Assembly (NCBI GenBank): GCA_002402045.2
Contig: NVUX02000008.1
Span: forward strand, 1-64,000
Direction: 5' to 3'
Source: Paracoccaceae bacterium
GTDB taxonomy: Bacteria > Pseudomonadota > Alphaproteobacteria > Rhodobacterales > Rhodobacteraceae
DNA: 64,000 nucleotides
Numbering within the stretch: the stretch's first letter is position 1; every line of letters starts with the position of its first letter. The translations under genes and the position numbers were made by a program. The notes under the pieces were generated by a model. That model worked only from the letters and a program-made list of their open reading frames with translations, did no database searches and was not told where the DNA came from. Shown here one piece after another: positions 26,519-35,447 of the stretch.

Positions 26519-27679
26519 TTACCAATTTGAGCTTCTAATATAGTTTTCAATCTCTGGCCCCGTGCTCACAGATATCAGCCCGCCAATCACCACCATTGCC
26601 AAGAAGCCAACCAGCGCGCCAATGGCAAGCTTCTTCCTGGAGAACGGTCGCTGGCCATAAACCTTACCCGTTTGCCCATTAACAGACATCCGGTAGCGCT
26701 GCGATTCCAGCGTGTAATGGGTAATCCATACCGGCAGCAAAATATGCTTAAAGGTTTCATCCGAAAACCGCGTATCCGCCGAGGTAATAACTTGCTTGGA
26801 GCCCCCAATATCCGCCTTGATCCAATCGCGGGTTTTTGCGTGCATGAATTGCTGGCTTTCATTGTAGCCGTCTTCCAGCCCCAAGGTATGGTTTTCCGCC
26901 CGAAATCCGGCAAGAAACTCGGTTTGGTAGGTTTCCAAATCCTGCAAGGGCCACGGCGCCAGCGCGTCTTTGAACTCCACCGAAACCGACTTTGAGCCAG
27001 AAACCAGCACATCGTCAAAGCTCCCCGTGACCTTTCCGGATACCCGCGTCCAGTGAATACGCCGGTTTTTGCCCGAGCCACGATACACCCCGCGCTTGCC
27101 GGTGTAATTCGTGTCCGTATAGGCGTCATAGGTCCATGTCGGCACATAAACCCCGTTAAAATGCTCGGTGTCAGCGTTATCAGTTATGCCACTTGGCGCA
27201 AACCAACGCTTGACCAGCCACGCATACATCAGCTCATGCGCTTCCTTTTCTTGCACCTTAAAGGGCAGCAACCCTTGGGGCACAATACTGCGCTGCATGG
27301 TCACATCTGCCACAATCGCGTTATCACAAAACGGGCAGAGCCTTGAGTGCTCATCTGCATCAAATTCAACACTCGCGCCGCAGGTGTTGCAATTTAGCGA
27401 AGGCGTTTCCACGGTTCTCAGCGTGTCGCCATCGGCGATCTGGTCCCAGAGGTCATTCTCGACCTGCGCGGCTTCATCATCCACATGCGGCACCTCAACT
27501 TCGGCCTCGCAATGGGTGCATTTCATTGCTTCCGTGCCGGGGTCAAAGCGCAAATCAGAGCCGCAATTCGGGCAGGGAAACTCGCGATTATCACGGCGGT
27601 TTTCGGCCTCGGCCTGCCGGATTTTGGTGCCAGACCATGGGTTTGGCATGTCAGGGGGCGGCGGCGGTGTGTTACTCAT
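26519..27679 (-). CDS. Zinc-ribbon membrane-anchored protein
   Basis: 386-residue protein, start at ATG 27679 with GAGGA upstream. The N-terminus is proline-rich (SNTPPPPPDMPNPW), followed by two zinc ribbons (CPNCGSD...CTHCEAE near residues 33-57 and CNTCGAS...CPFCDNA near 95-120), a large domain with several YVPTWTYDAYTDTNYTG-like strands, and a single transmembrane helix near residues 350-372 (LAIGALVGFLAMVVIGGLIS). Homologues are often mis-annotated as PriA helicase, but no helicase motifs are present. Function unknown. The start lies two bases after the small membrane gene upstream, so they are paired. Confidence 0.7.
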   Translation of the reverse strand: MSNTPPPPPDMPNPWSGTKIRQAEAENRRDNREFPCPNCGSDLRFDPGTEAMKCTHCEAEVEVPHVDDEAAQVENDLWDQIADGDTLRTVETPSLNCNTCGASVEFDADEHSRLCPFCDNAIVADVTMQRSIVPQGLLPFKVQEKEAHELMYAWLVKRWFAPSGITDNADTEHFNGVYVPTWTYDAYTDTNYTGKRGVYRGSGKNRRIHWTRVSGKVTGSFDDVLVSGSKSVSVEFKDALAPWPLQDLETYQTEFLAGFRAENHTLGLEDGYNESQQFMHAKTRDWIKADIGGSKQVITSADTRFSDETFKHILLPVWITHYTLESQRYRMSVNGQTGKVYGQRPFSRKKLAIGALVGFLAMVVIGGLISVSTGPEIENYIRSSNW

Positions 27680-27681
27680 AC

Positions 27682-27984
27682 TCAATTCCTCGACGACGAT
27701 TCCATGATTTTCTCTATTCGGTAAGCCAGCGCATCTTGCGCATAATCGAGGTTTCCCGCCCGAAACCAATCTACAAAAAAGCTCCAAATCACGATCGCGA
27801 CAATGGCCCAAACCACAGAGCCAATCCAGCCACGAGTTTTCTCGCGGCGGGTCATGCTATCCCCCTGAAATTCGGTATGCCCTTCAATAGACAGGGTTAG
27901 CGATTTCAGCAGTGGAATGCCCGCAGCGACCATCCCCGCCATTACGGCCAACAAGGCCAGCGCAAATCCTATCGGACTATCCAT
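27682..27984 (-). CDS. Small membrane protein
   Basis: 100-residue protein with two predicted membrane helices (residues 4-30 and 52-72) and a charged central loop with MTRREKTRGW. Start at ATG 27984 with GAGG upstream. I do not recognise the family. It is followed immediately by the zinc-ribbon membrane protein, and a terminator isolates the pair from the pyrimidine cluster upstream. A joint membrane role is a reasonable guess only. Confidence 0.65.
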   Translation of the reverse strand: MDSPIGFALALLAVMAGMVAAGIPLLKSLTLSIEGHTEFQGDSMTRREKTRGWIGSVVWAIVAIVIWSFFVDWFRAGNLDYAQDALAYRIEKIMESSSRN

Positions 27985-28004
27985 ACCAAATACCTCACAT
28001 AAAA

Positions 28005-28034
28005 AAACCCGCCCCACGTGTGCGGGGCGGGTTT
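28005..28034 (-). terminator. Intrinsic terminator of the pyrimidine operon
   Basis: An 11-bp stem AAACCCGCCCC / GGGGCGGGTTT with an 8-base loop. On the minus strand it is followed by a T-run, so it ends the leftward operon after the substrate-binding protein gene (stop at 28055). It also reads moderately well in the other direction. Confidence 0.88.
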
Positions 28035-28054
28035 ATATTTAGCACTTTTTCAGC

Positions 28055-29044
28055 TTAATTCAATGCTGCATCCGTGATGATGTGGGTGAAAGCGCCCTCA
28101 GGGGCCGCCGTGATCACAGGGTCATCGCCACCCGCTAGAAGCGAGTCAACGGTGCGCTGATAGTCAGCTTCATCCAAGGTGCCGTTAGAACCAGCGGTAA
28201 GCTTGGCAATCTCGCTCATCATGCGGGTCTGGTGCTCAATGGTCTGCGCACCGGTTTCGTCATACTCGATCACGATAGCCGCTGCGGCATCCTGGTTTTC
28301 TTCAGCCCATTTCCAGCCCTTCATTGACGCGCGCACAAAGCGGGTCATCCGGTCTACAAACTCTGGGTCTGAAAGGTTTTCTTCCAGCACATAAAGTCCG
28401 TCTTCCAGCGTGGCCACGCCTTGGTCTTGGTACTTAAATACCACCAGATCTTCGGCGGTCAGGCCCGCATCAATGATCTGCCAATACTCGTTATATGTCA
28501 TGGTAGACACACAGGCAGCTTGGCCCTGCAAAATCGGATCCACGTTAAAGCCCTGCTTCAGAACAGTTACGCCATCATCACCACCATCAGTGGAAAGGCC
28601 CAGATGCGCCATCCAGCTCAGGAACGGGAATTCATTGCCGTAGAACCAAACGCCCAGCGTTTTGCCAGCGAAGTCATCCGTGGTTTCCACGCCGGTATCA
28701 CGGCGACATGTCAGCATCATACCAGATGTCTTAAATGGCTGTGCAATGTTGACGAGCGCCAAGCCTTTTTCACGGGCAGAAAGCGCGGACGGCATCCAGT
28801 CTACCACCACATCAGCACCGCCACCGGCGATAACCTGTGAAGGCGCGACATCAGGGCCACCAGCCTTAATCTCAACATTCAGGCCTTCATCTTCATAATA
28901 GCCGTTTTCCAGCGCTACGTAATAGCCAGCAAACTGCGCTTGCGTGACCCATTTAAGCTGAAGCGTCACATCATCTTGGGCTTGTACCGCAAAGCCGCTC
29001 AGCGCCATAGCACCTGTGAGCAGGCCTGTTTTGATAATATTCAT
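28055..29044 (-). CDS. NMT1/THI5-like ABC substrate-binding protein
   Basis: Periplasmic receptor of the NMT1 family (used for thiamine precursors, pyrimidines, riboflavin, sulfonates). 329 residues from ATG 29044 (GGGAG upstream) with a Sec signal peptide ending FAVQAQ. Family features: LQLKWVTQAQFAGYYVALENGYY, GGPDVAPSQVIAGGGADV and GKTLGVWFYGNEFP. Location at the end of a dihydropyrimidinase and carbamoylase cluster points to a pyrimidine or dihydropyrimidine ligand (inference). Last gene before the terminator. Confidence 0.85.
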   Translation of the reverse strand: MNIIKTGLLTGAMALSGFAVQAQDDVTLQLKWVTQAQFAGYYVALENGYYEDEGLNVEIKAGGPDVAPSQVIAGGGADVVVDWMPSALSAREKGLALVNIAQPFKTSGMMLTCRRDTGVETTDDFAGKTLGVWFYGNEFPFLSWMAHLGLSTDGGDDGVTVLKQGFNVDPILQGQAACVSTMTYNEYWQIIDAGLTAEDLVVFKYQDQGVATLEDGLYVLEENLSDPEFVDRMTRFVRASMKGWKWAEENQDAAAAIVIEYDETGAQTIEHQTRMMSEIAKLTAGSNGTLDEADYQRTVDSLLAGGDDPVITAAPEGAFTHIITDAALN

Positions 29045-29070
29045 TGTCTTCTCCCTTGTTGGTGGCTCCA

Positions 29071-29910
29071 TCACTTTCGTTGTGACGGGTGCCAGAATGT
29101 AACTTTACGCTCAATGAGCGCAACGATACCATAAAACGCAGATCCGGCAACCGCCGCAACCACAATTTCCGCCCAGACCAGATCCAGCTCAAGCCGCCCT
29201 GCCCCGGTTGAAATTCGAAAGCCCATGCCCACAATAGGCGAGCCAAAAAACTCGGCCACAATCGCGCCAATCAGGGCTAGGGTACTCGCTATTTTCAAAC
29301 CATTAAAAATAAAGGGTGCGGCGGCTGGCAAGCGGAGCTTAAACAAGCTCTGCCAATAGCTGGCCGCATAGGTACGCATTAAGTCTTTCTGCATTTTGTC
29401 TGCGGCGTCAAGCCCTTGCACGGTATTTATCAACACCGGAAAGAAGATCATAACCACCACGACAGCCGCTTTTGAGTGCCAGTCAAAGCCAAACCACATT
29501 ACCAAAATGGGGGCCATGCCGATGATGGGCAATGCCGCTATGAAGTTGCCAATCGGCAGCAGCCCACGCTTCAAAAAATCGGAACGGTCGATCGCAATTG
29601 CAGTAAGGAATGCAGCCGTGCAGCCCATGGCATAGCCCGTCAGCACACCTTTCATAAAGGTCTGCATAAAGTCCGCTATGAGAATATCGGTAGACGATAC
29701 AAAAGCGCCGTATATCATTGAAGGCGGCGGCAATATCACCGGCGAAATCTCCGAGCCGCGCACGATCAGCTCCCACATAATCACCAGCGTTACGCCAAAA
29801 ATTATGGCGGAAACGATACTCTGCCACCGCCCCGGCGCTTGCCTCGCTATCCAAATGTTAAGGCCCCAGCCAAAGGCCCACACCACCAGCGCTGCTAAAA
29901 TTAAGCTCAT
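29071..29910 (-). CDS. ABC transporter permease (SsuC/ThiX type), first
   Basis: 279-residue inner-membrane permease with about six helices and the SsuC-like EAA loop (RTYAASYWQSLFKLRLPAAAPFIFNGLKI, near residue 185). PPPSMIYGAF near residue 60 is typical of this class. The start overlaps the stop of the next permease gene by 4 nt. With 29907-30827 it forms the channel of the pyrimidine-cluster importer; two different permeases in one NMT1-type system is less usual than a homodimer. Confidence 0.88.
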   Translation of the reverse strand: MSLILAALVVWAFGWGLNIWIARQAPGRWQSIVSAIIFGVTLVIMWELIVRGSEISPVILPPPSMIYGAFVSSTDILIADFMQTFMKGVLTGYAMGCTAAFLTAIAIDRSDFLKRGLLPIGNFIAALPIIGMAPILVMWFGFDWHSKAAVVVVMIFFPVLINTVQGLDAADKMQKDLMRTYAASYWQSLFKLRLPAAAPFIFNGLKIASTLALIGAIVAEFFGSPIVGMGFRISTGAGRLELDLVWAEIVVAAVAGSAFYGIVALIERKVTFWHPSQRK

Positions 29911-30827
29911 TGCACAAACCCCATCCGCTTTTTGGTGATCCGCTCCGCCAAGCCCACGCTGGACACCAGCACCGCCGCCAAAGCCGCGGCAACAATAAGC
30001 GAGGCCCAGATAATAAGGGTGGTGCCGTAATAGTTGCCTTGCAACATCCGCGCGCCCAAGCCGCCATCTTGGCTAATCGTCAGCTCGCCAACAATGGCCC
30101 CCACCAGCGAGGCAGCAACCCCGATTTTGAGCGAGGTAAATAGGTAAGGTACGCTCGCCGGCAGCCGCAGCTTCCAGAAAATCTGCGCCTTGCTGGCAAA
30201 CCATGTCCGCATTTGGTCTAGCTGCATCGCGTCTGGGCTACGCAGCCCCTTGACCATGCCCACAACCACCGGGAAAAAGCTCAGGTATGCCGAAATAACC
30301 GCCTTGGGCACCAGCCCCGAAAGGCCCACCGCATTTAGCACCACGATAATCATCGGGGCCAGCGCCAGTATCGGAATGGTTTGCGAGGTGATCACCCACG
30401 GCATTACAGAATTATCCATCGCCCGATTATGCACAATCCCTACGGCCAGTAAAATGCCAAGCCCCGTGCCAAAAACAAAGCCCAGCATAGTGGCGGATAG
30501 CGTGAGCCACGCGTGCCTAATCAGGTTTCGCTTATCACCAAGCACCTGCGAAATCCGTTCGCTCAAAGGGTCGCCCTCGGTGCGCGCCCACTTTTTCATC
30601 GCCGCTGTGCCGGTAGATTTCCAGATCTCCCCCGCCACCTGGTCAGGGGTTGGCAGCCGTGGTTTTTTCTGGGTCCATGTATCGGCCACCAGCTCGGTAA
30701 AGCTCAGCTCATAGCCGCCACGGGTGGCTTTATCATAGGCCCAGTGCTTATTCAGCACGATGGCAAACGCATACCAAAGCGCAAAAATTACCAGCGTAAC
30801 GGTGAGGATGGGGAAGAAATTACGCAT
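29907..30827 (-). CDS. ABC transporter permease (SsuC/ThiX type), second
   Basis: 306-residue permease starting at ATG 30827, eight bases inside the end of the ATPase gene. One N-terminal helix (NFFPILTVTLVIFALWYAFAI) is followed by a long loop of about 85 residues, then five or more helices. The EAA loop is FASKAQIFWKLRLPASVPYLFTSLKIG near 217. Homologous to the first permease; the pair likely forms a heterodimer. Confidence 0.86.
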   Translation of the reverse strand: MRNFFPILTVTLVIFALWYAFAIVLNKHWAYDKATRGGYELSFTELVADTWTQKKPRLPTPDQVAGEIWKSTGTAAMKKWARTEGDPLSERISQVLGDKRNLIRHAWLTLSATMLGFVFGTGLGILLAVGIVHNRAMDNSVMPWVITSQTIPILALAPMIIVVLNAVGLSGLVPKAVISAYLSFFPVVVGMVKGLRSPDAMQLDQMRTWFASKAQIFWKLRLPASVPYLFTSLKIGVAASLVGAIVGELTISQDGGLGARMLQGNYYGTTLIIWASLIVAAALAAVLVSSVGLAERITKKRMGFVQ

Positions 30828-31605
30828 CGTCTTCGTGCCCCGCCCGAAGGCCCTCGCGCACGCGGTGCGCCAGCTCCAAAAACTCCGGAGACTCGCGAAT
30901 ATCCAGCGGGCGCTCCTTTGGCAAAGTGCTTTCAATCACCTCGGTCACGCGCCCCGGGCGCGGCGACATCACCACGATTTTTGTACTCAGATAAACCGCC
31001 TCTGGTATCGAGTGGGTCACAAATCCGATGGTTTTATTGGTCTTCGCCCACAGCTCCAAAAGCTGCTCATTTAGGTGGTCACGCACAATCTCGTCCAGCG
31101 CGCCAAAAGGCTCGTCCATCAGCAAAATATCGGCCTGAAAGCTAAGCGCCCGCGCAATGCTGGCCCGCTGCTGCATGCCACCCGAAAGCTGCCACGGAAA
31201 TTTATTTTCAAAGCCGCTCAGGTGCACAAGGTCCAAAACCTCCTGCACCAGCTGCTTTTGCTCGGCCTTGGAAATGCCCATAATCTCAAGTGGTAGCTTG
31301 ATATTGCCAGCAACCGTGCGCCACGGGTAAAGCCCTGCCGCCTGAAACACAAAGCCATAAGCCCGCTTGCGGCGCGCCTCTCGGGGCGTCATGCCGTTTA
31401 CGGTCACCGTGCCGCCGGTGGGCGTTTCAAGGTCTGCCAACACCCGCAAAAACGTGGTTTTCCCGCAACCAGAAGGCCCGATAAAGCTGACAAATTCACC
31501 CTTGTTGATGGTCAGGTCCACGTCTTGCAACGCATGCACCGGCCCGTCATTTGTCTCAAAGGTGAGGCTGAGTTTTTCAGCCTTGATTACTACATCTAAT
31601 GACAC
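30820..31605 (-). CDS. ABC transporter ATP-binding protein (SsuB/TauB type)
   Basis: 261-residue ATPase. Walker A GPSGCGKTT near residue 42, Q-loop FQAAGLYPW, signature LSGGMQQR near 137 and Walker B ILLMDEPFGALD near 157. I place the start at GTG 31605, which has GGGG upstream and lies just past the dihydropyrimidinase stop (31607-31609); a longer form starting at 31641 would overlap that gene. Energises the two permeases. Confidence 0.88.
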   Translation of the reverse strand: MSLDVVIKAEKLSLTFETNDGPVHALQDVDLTINKGEFVSFIGPSGCGKTTFLRVLADLETPTGGTVTVNGMTPREARRKRAYGFVFQAAGLYPWRTVAGNIKLPLEIMGISKAEQKQLVQEVLDLVHLSGFENKFPWQLSGGMQQRASIARALSFQADILLMDEPFGALDEIVRDHLNEQLLELWAKTNKTIGFVTHSIPEAVYLSTKIVVMSPRPGRVTEVIESTLPKERPLDIRESPEFLELAHRVREGLRAGHEDDA

Positions 31606-31606
31606 G

Positions 31607-33058
31607 TTAAACCCCACTCGCCGGTATGCCCGAGCGCTCAACAGGGCGCGGGGCGGTTAGTTCTTTCCACTTGGAAAGCGCCTTATTCACAGTCGCATTC
31701 GGCTCTCGGGCCACAAATTCACCGTGGCCTTCCTGCGTGCGAATTTCGCCGTCCATAACGGCCACGTGCCCACGGGTCAGCGTATAGCGCGGCAGGCCCT
31801 TCACTTCCTTGCCCTCAAACACATTGTAATCAATGTTGGATTGCTGGCTCTCCGCCGTGATGGTTTTCGCCTTCTCAGGATCCCAAACCACAATATCAGC
31901 ATCAGCCCCGACCATAATCGCACCCTTTTTCGGGTAGCAGTTCAGGATTTTCGCAATGTTGGTAGACGTCACAGCCACAAACTCGTTCATCGTTAAACGA
32001 CCTGTCGCAACACCGTGCGTCCAGAGCATTGGCATGCGGTCCTCTAGCCCACCAGTGCCATTCGGAATTTTGCTAAAATCACCAATGCCCGAGCGCTTTT
32101 GCTCGGTGGTAAAGGCGCAATGGTCAGTGGCCACCACGCTCAAGCTGCCGCTTTGCAGCCCCGCCCACAGGCTATCTTGGTGCTTTTTATTGCGGAAAGG
32201 TGGAGACATAACCCGCCGCGCGGCGTGGTCCCAGTCTTTGTTAAAATACTCACTATCGTCCAGTGTTAGGTGCTGAATCAGTGGCTCCCCCCACACGCGC
32301 TTGCCTTGCATGCGCGCCCGCCGAATAGCCTCGTGGCTTTCCTCACAAGAGGTATGCACCACATAAAGCGGCGCGCCCGCCATATCAGCGATCATAATCG
32401 CACGGTTGGTTGCCTCACCCTCCACCTGCGGCGGGCGAGAATACGCATGCGCCTCGGGGCCAGTATTGCCTTCGGCCAGCAATTGCGCTGTTAGCTCGGC
32501 TACCACATCACCGTTTTCGGCATGCACCAAGGGCGTGGCCCCCAGCTCGGCACAACGCTTGAAGCTTGAGTAAAGCTCGTCATCATTAACCATAAGCGCG
32601 CCTTTGTAGGCCAAAAAATGCTTAAAGGTATTGATCCCGCGGTCCACCACCTCCTGCATCTCATCAAAAACCTGCTCGCCCCACCACGTAACGGCCATGT
32701 GAAACGAGTAATCGCAATTCGCGCGGGTAGATTTATTATCCCAGCGCTGCAGCGCCGCCAGCAGGCTTTCACCCGGATTCGGCAGCGCAAAATCCACCAC
32801 CATCGTGGTGCCGCCCGCAAGGCCCGCCCGCGTGCCGCTCTCAAAATCATCGCTGGAATACGTGCCCATAAACGGCATTTCCAAATGCGTATGCGGGTCT
32901 ATCCCGCCCGGCATCACATAGCATCCGGTCGCGTCCAGCACCTCGTCACCGCTCAGGTTCGGCCCAATCTCAATGATCCGCCCGCCCTCAATCAGCACAT
33001 CAGCTTCATATGTCAGGTCAGCGGTTACAACGGTGCCGCCTCTAATTACCTTAGTCAT
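31607..33058 (-). CDS. hydA: Dihydropyrimidinase
   Basis: Cyclic amidohydrolase opening dihydrouracil or dihydrothymine to N-carbamoyl-beta-amino acids, second step of the reductive pyrimidine pathway. 483 residues, normal length. Binuclear metal centre: GIDPHTHLEMPF (near residue 53), the carbamylated Lys in INTFKHFLAYKGA (near 148), VHAENGD (near 180), YVVHTSCEESH (near 234) and the Asp in ATDHCAF (near 313). Lies between the amidohydrolase pydC and the importer genes, with an unrelated GH114-like gene inserted. Also called pydB in some schemes. Confidence 0.95.
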   Translation of the reverse strand: MTKVIRGGTVVTADLTYEADVLIEGGRIIEIGPNLSGDEVLDATGCYVMPGGIDPHTHLEMPFMGTYSSDDFESGTRAGLAGGTTMVVDFALPNPGESLLAALQRWDNKSTRANCDYSFHMAVTWWGEQVFDEMQEVVDRGINTFKHFLAYKGALMVNDDELYSSFKRCAELGATPLVHAENGDVVAELTAQLLAEGNTGPEAHAYSRPPQVEGEATNRAIMIADMAGAPLYVVHTSCEESHEAIRRARMQGKRVWGEPLIQHLTLDDSEYFNKDWDHAARRVMSPPFRNKKHQDSLWAGLQSGSLSVVATDHCAFTTEQKRSGIGDFSKIPNGTGGLEDRMPMLWTHGVATGRLTMNEFVAVTSTNIAKILNCYPKKGAIMVGADADIVVWDPEKAKTITAESQQSNIDYNVFEGKEVKGLPRYTLTRGHVAVMDGEIRTQEGHGEFVAREPNATVNKALSKWKELTAPRPVERSGIPASGV

Positions 33059-33068
33059 GTCATTCTCC

Positions 33069-33845
33069 CTATGGGCATGTTTCTAGTGCCGCGGTTAAAT
33101 CGCGGTCTTTCAGTATCATTGAATAGCCATTGCTGCGGGCATAGGCGCAGGCCGCCGCCCAGTTCACATTGGTATCGGTATATTCCGCCGCCAGCACGGG
33201 CTTGCCCGCGCGCGCATAGGCGCTCACATCATCGCACCAGCCATCGCTAAAGCAGCCTTCGGTAATCACAAAATCCATGTGGCCAATCAGCTGTTGCGTG
33301 ATCTCCGGCACGTTTTTCTGGCCTATTTCCAGCCCCATGCTATGCGCCAAATCGGCCAAGGCCTTGATATAGCGCACCCCATCATGCCAGCTTATCCGAA
33401 AGCCGCTTTCATTGTCATACACATCCATATTATCCGGCTCAATTGCATCAAACCCCATATCTTTACAGCGCTGAAACCGCGCATGCATCAAGGGCAAAAG
33501 TATAGTAAGCTGCCGGATGTCCAAAAACCGCTCGTCGGGCCAGACGCCATACGTGCGGCCAATAACCGAGGCCGGAAAAAACCGCCTATCATGGCGATAA
33601 TTCTCCAGCGTCCCCACCGAAACATAACATATCGTATAAACCCCGCGCGCATTTAGCCGCGCAATATTGCGGGCGCTGGTGCTATCCGGATCCGTATTAA
33701 AAATCTCGATGCCCTGCGGCGCAAGGATAGGCTCACTTAGCTGCCAATCCCAATTGGGTGCGGCTTGAGCAAAGGTAGCAAACCCGCTCAAAACCAACCC
33801 ACTCAAAATTCCGGCAAAGCTCCTCACCTGTTTTTCCCTCTTCAT
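33069..33845 (-). CDS. GH114-like secreted protein (endo-alpha-1,4-polygalactosaminidase family)
   Basis: 258 residues from ATG 33845 (GGAAAAGA upstream), with a signal peptide MKREKQVRSFAGILSGLVLSGFATFAQA cut before APNWDW. The mature domain resembles glycoside hydrolase family 114: VYTICYVSVGTLENYR, PDERFLDIRQ, GFDAIEPDNMDVYDNESGF (probable acidic catalytic residues) and FVITEGCFSDGWCDD. Such proteins act on polygalactosamine-type polysaccharides. It is 11 bases upstream of hydA, so cotranscribed with pyrimidine genes without an obvious reason. Confidence 0.8.
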   Translation of the reverse strand: MKREKQVRSFAGILSGLVLSGFATFAQAAPNWDWQLSEPILAPQGIEIFNTDPDSTSARNIARLNARGVYTICYVSVGTLENYRHDRRFFPASVIGRTYGVWPDERFLDIRQLTILLPLMHARFQRCKDMGFDAIEPDNMDVYDNESGFRISWHDGVRYIKALADLAHSMGLEIGQKNVPEITQQLIGHMDFVITEGCFSDGWCDDVSAYARAGKPVLAAEYTDTNVNWAAACAYARSNGYSMILKDRDLTAALETCP

Positions 33846-33868
33846 TCTTTTCCAAATACTCCGGGGGC

Positions 33869-33886
33869 GCGGGGGCTGGCCCCCGC
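33869..33886. other. GC-rich palindrome
   Basis: GCGGGGGC-TG-GCCCCCGC, an 18-base near-perfect palindrome between pydC and the GH114 gene. No T-run follows. It may be a stability hairpin or weak attenuator within the operon. Confidence 0.45.
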
Positions 33887-33900
33887 TCCGACGTCCGCGT

Positions 33901-35151
33901 CTACTCCACAATCACCGCGGTTTCCACCACTGCGTGCAGCAACACATCTGCCCCCGCCGCGGCCCATTCCATCGAAATTTCTTCGGCTTCGTTATGCGAA
34001 AGCCCGTCCACACAAGGGCACATCACCATCGCTGTTGGCGCCGTCCGGTTTATCCAGCAGGCATCATGCCCCGCGCCCGAAATAATATCACGGTGGCTGT
34101 AGCCCAGCCGCTCGGCCGCATTGCGCACGGCGCTCACGCACCCCTCATCAAACGTCACCGGATCAAACCCGCCAACCTTTTCAAAGCTCACGCCCAGCCC
34201 CATCATGCCCGCAATTTGCGTAGCCCCTTCGCGGAAGTCGTTTTCCATTTTCGTGATGGTATCCAGATCAGGCGACCTGAAATCGACGGTAAACACCACC
34301 TTGCCCGGAATTACATTGCGCGAGTTCGGAAACACCTCAATATGCCCAGCGGCCCCGACGGCGTCTGGCTGAAAAGCCCACGCGATTTGGTCCACAAGGT
34401 CCAGCATTTTCGCCATACCAAGCCCCGCGTTTTTGCGCATAGGCATTGGGGTAGAGCCAGTATGGCTGTCCTTGCCCGTCACCGTCACCTGCGTCCAGCT
34501 AAGTCCTTGGCCGTGCGTTACCACGCCAATTTCTTTACCCTCAGCCTCCAAAATCGGCCCTTGCTCAATGTGAAGCTCAAAGAAAGCATGCATTTTGCGC
34601 GCGCCCACTTCTTCCTCACCCCGCCAGCCAATCCGCTTTAGCTCGTCGCCAAATTTCTTACCATCTGCATCTTCAATATCATAAGCCCACTCCTGCGTGT
34701 GCATGCCTGCAAACACGCCGCTGGAAAGCATAGCAGGCGCATAGCGCGTGCCTTCCTCGTTGGTCCAATTAGTCACCACAATCGGATGCTTGGTCTTGAT
34801 ATCAAGGTCGTTCAGCGTGCGGATAATTTCCAGCCCGCCGAGCACCCCGAGCACGCCATCATACTTGCCGCCCGTTGGCTGCGTATCAAGGTGGCTACCC
34901 ACATAAACCGGCAGCGCCTCAGGGTCCGTCCCTTCCCGCCGCGCAAACATATTGCCCATCTGGTCCAAGCCCATAGTGCAGCCCGCAGCTTCGCACCACT
35001 GCTGGAAAAGCGCACGCCCTTCGCCGTCCTCATCTGTCAAAGTCTGGCGATTATTACCACCGGCCACACCCGGGCCGATCTTTGCCATATCCATCAGCGA
35101 GTCCCAGAGGCGCTCGCCATTGATCTTCATATTTGCAGCCGGTGCAGCCAT
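33901..35151 (-). CDS. N-carbamoyl-beta-alanine amidohydrolase (Zn-dependent, M20 family)
   Basis: 416-residue amidase/hydantoinase-carbamoylase family enzyme that cleaves N-carbamoyl-beta-alanine to beta-alanine, ammonia and CO2, third step of pyrimidine breakdown. Metal ligands: VGSHLDTQPTGGKYDG (near residue 86; His and Asp), NWTNEEGTRYAP (near 130), ELHIEQGPILE (near 195), and the C-terminal GAGHDACW and LSHNEAE. Related allantoate amidohydrolases look similar; the neighbours dihydropyrimidinase and beta-alanine-type aminotransferase favour this role (pydC/amaB in other naming). Confidence 0.9.
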   Translation of the reverse strand: MAAPAANMKINGERLWDSLMDMAKIGPGVAGGNNRQTLTDEDGEGRALFQQWCEAAGCTMGLDQMGNMFARREGTDPEALPVYVGSHLDTQPTGGKYDGVLGVLGGLEIIRTLNDLDIKTKHPIVVTNWTNEEGTRYAPAMLSSGVFAGMHTQEWAYDIEDADGKKFGDELKRIGWRGEEEVGARKMHAFFELHIEQGPILEAEGKEIGVVTHGQGLSWTQVTVTGKDSHTGSTPMPMRKNAGLGMAKMLDLVDQIAWAFQPDAVGAAGHIEVFPNSRNVIPGKVVFTVDFRSPDLDTITKMENDFREGATQIAGMMGLGVSFEKVGGFDPVTFDEGCVSAVRNAAERLGYSHRDIISGAGHDACWINRTAPTAMVMCPCVDGLSHNEAEEISMEWAAAGADVLLHAVVETAVIVE

Positions 35152-35162
35152 CGGTTTTCTCC

Positions 35163-35447
35163 CTATTTCAATTCAACTTCAACAAAAGACATTTCACGGT
35201 CTCCGTCGTTGATAACATTGTGCTTTATGCCAGTTTCGCGGTAATAGCACTCGCCCCGTGCAACCAGCACTCGGCGCTCTCCGGCGTCATCCACAAGCAG
35301 CATATGGCAGTCGGTCAAGGCGGTAATCACGTAATCCATGCCATGCTCATGCCAGCCGGTTTCAGCCCCCGGTGAAAAATTAAACCGGGTTACGCGTACG
35401 CGCTCATTATCAACCAGCTGGGTTAGCTCAACAGCGGGGCGGGGCAT
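35163..35447 (-). CDS. Small cupin protein
   Basis: 94-residue single cupin domain: GAETGWHEHGMDYVITAL (metal-binding His pair) and ETGIKHNVINDGD (second histidine). Its start shares one base with the aminotransferase stop. Function in the pathway unknown; it may bind a pathway metabolite or protect from malonate semialdehyde. Such cupins recur in Rhodobacteraceae pyrimidine clusters to my memory, but this is not certain. Confidence 0.75.
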   Translation of the reverse strand: MPRPAVELTQLVDNERVRVTRFNFSPGAETGWHEHGMDYVITALTDCHMLLVDDAGERRVLVARGECYYRETGIKHNVINDGDREMSFVEVELK

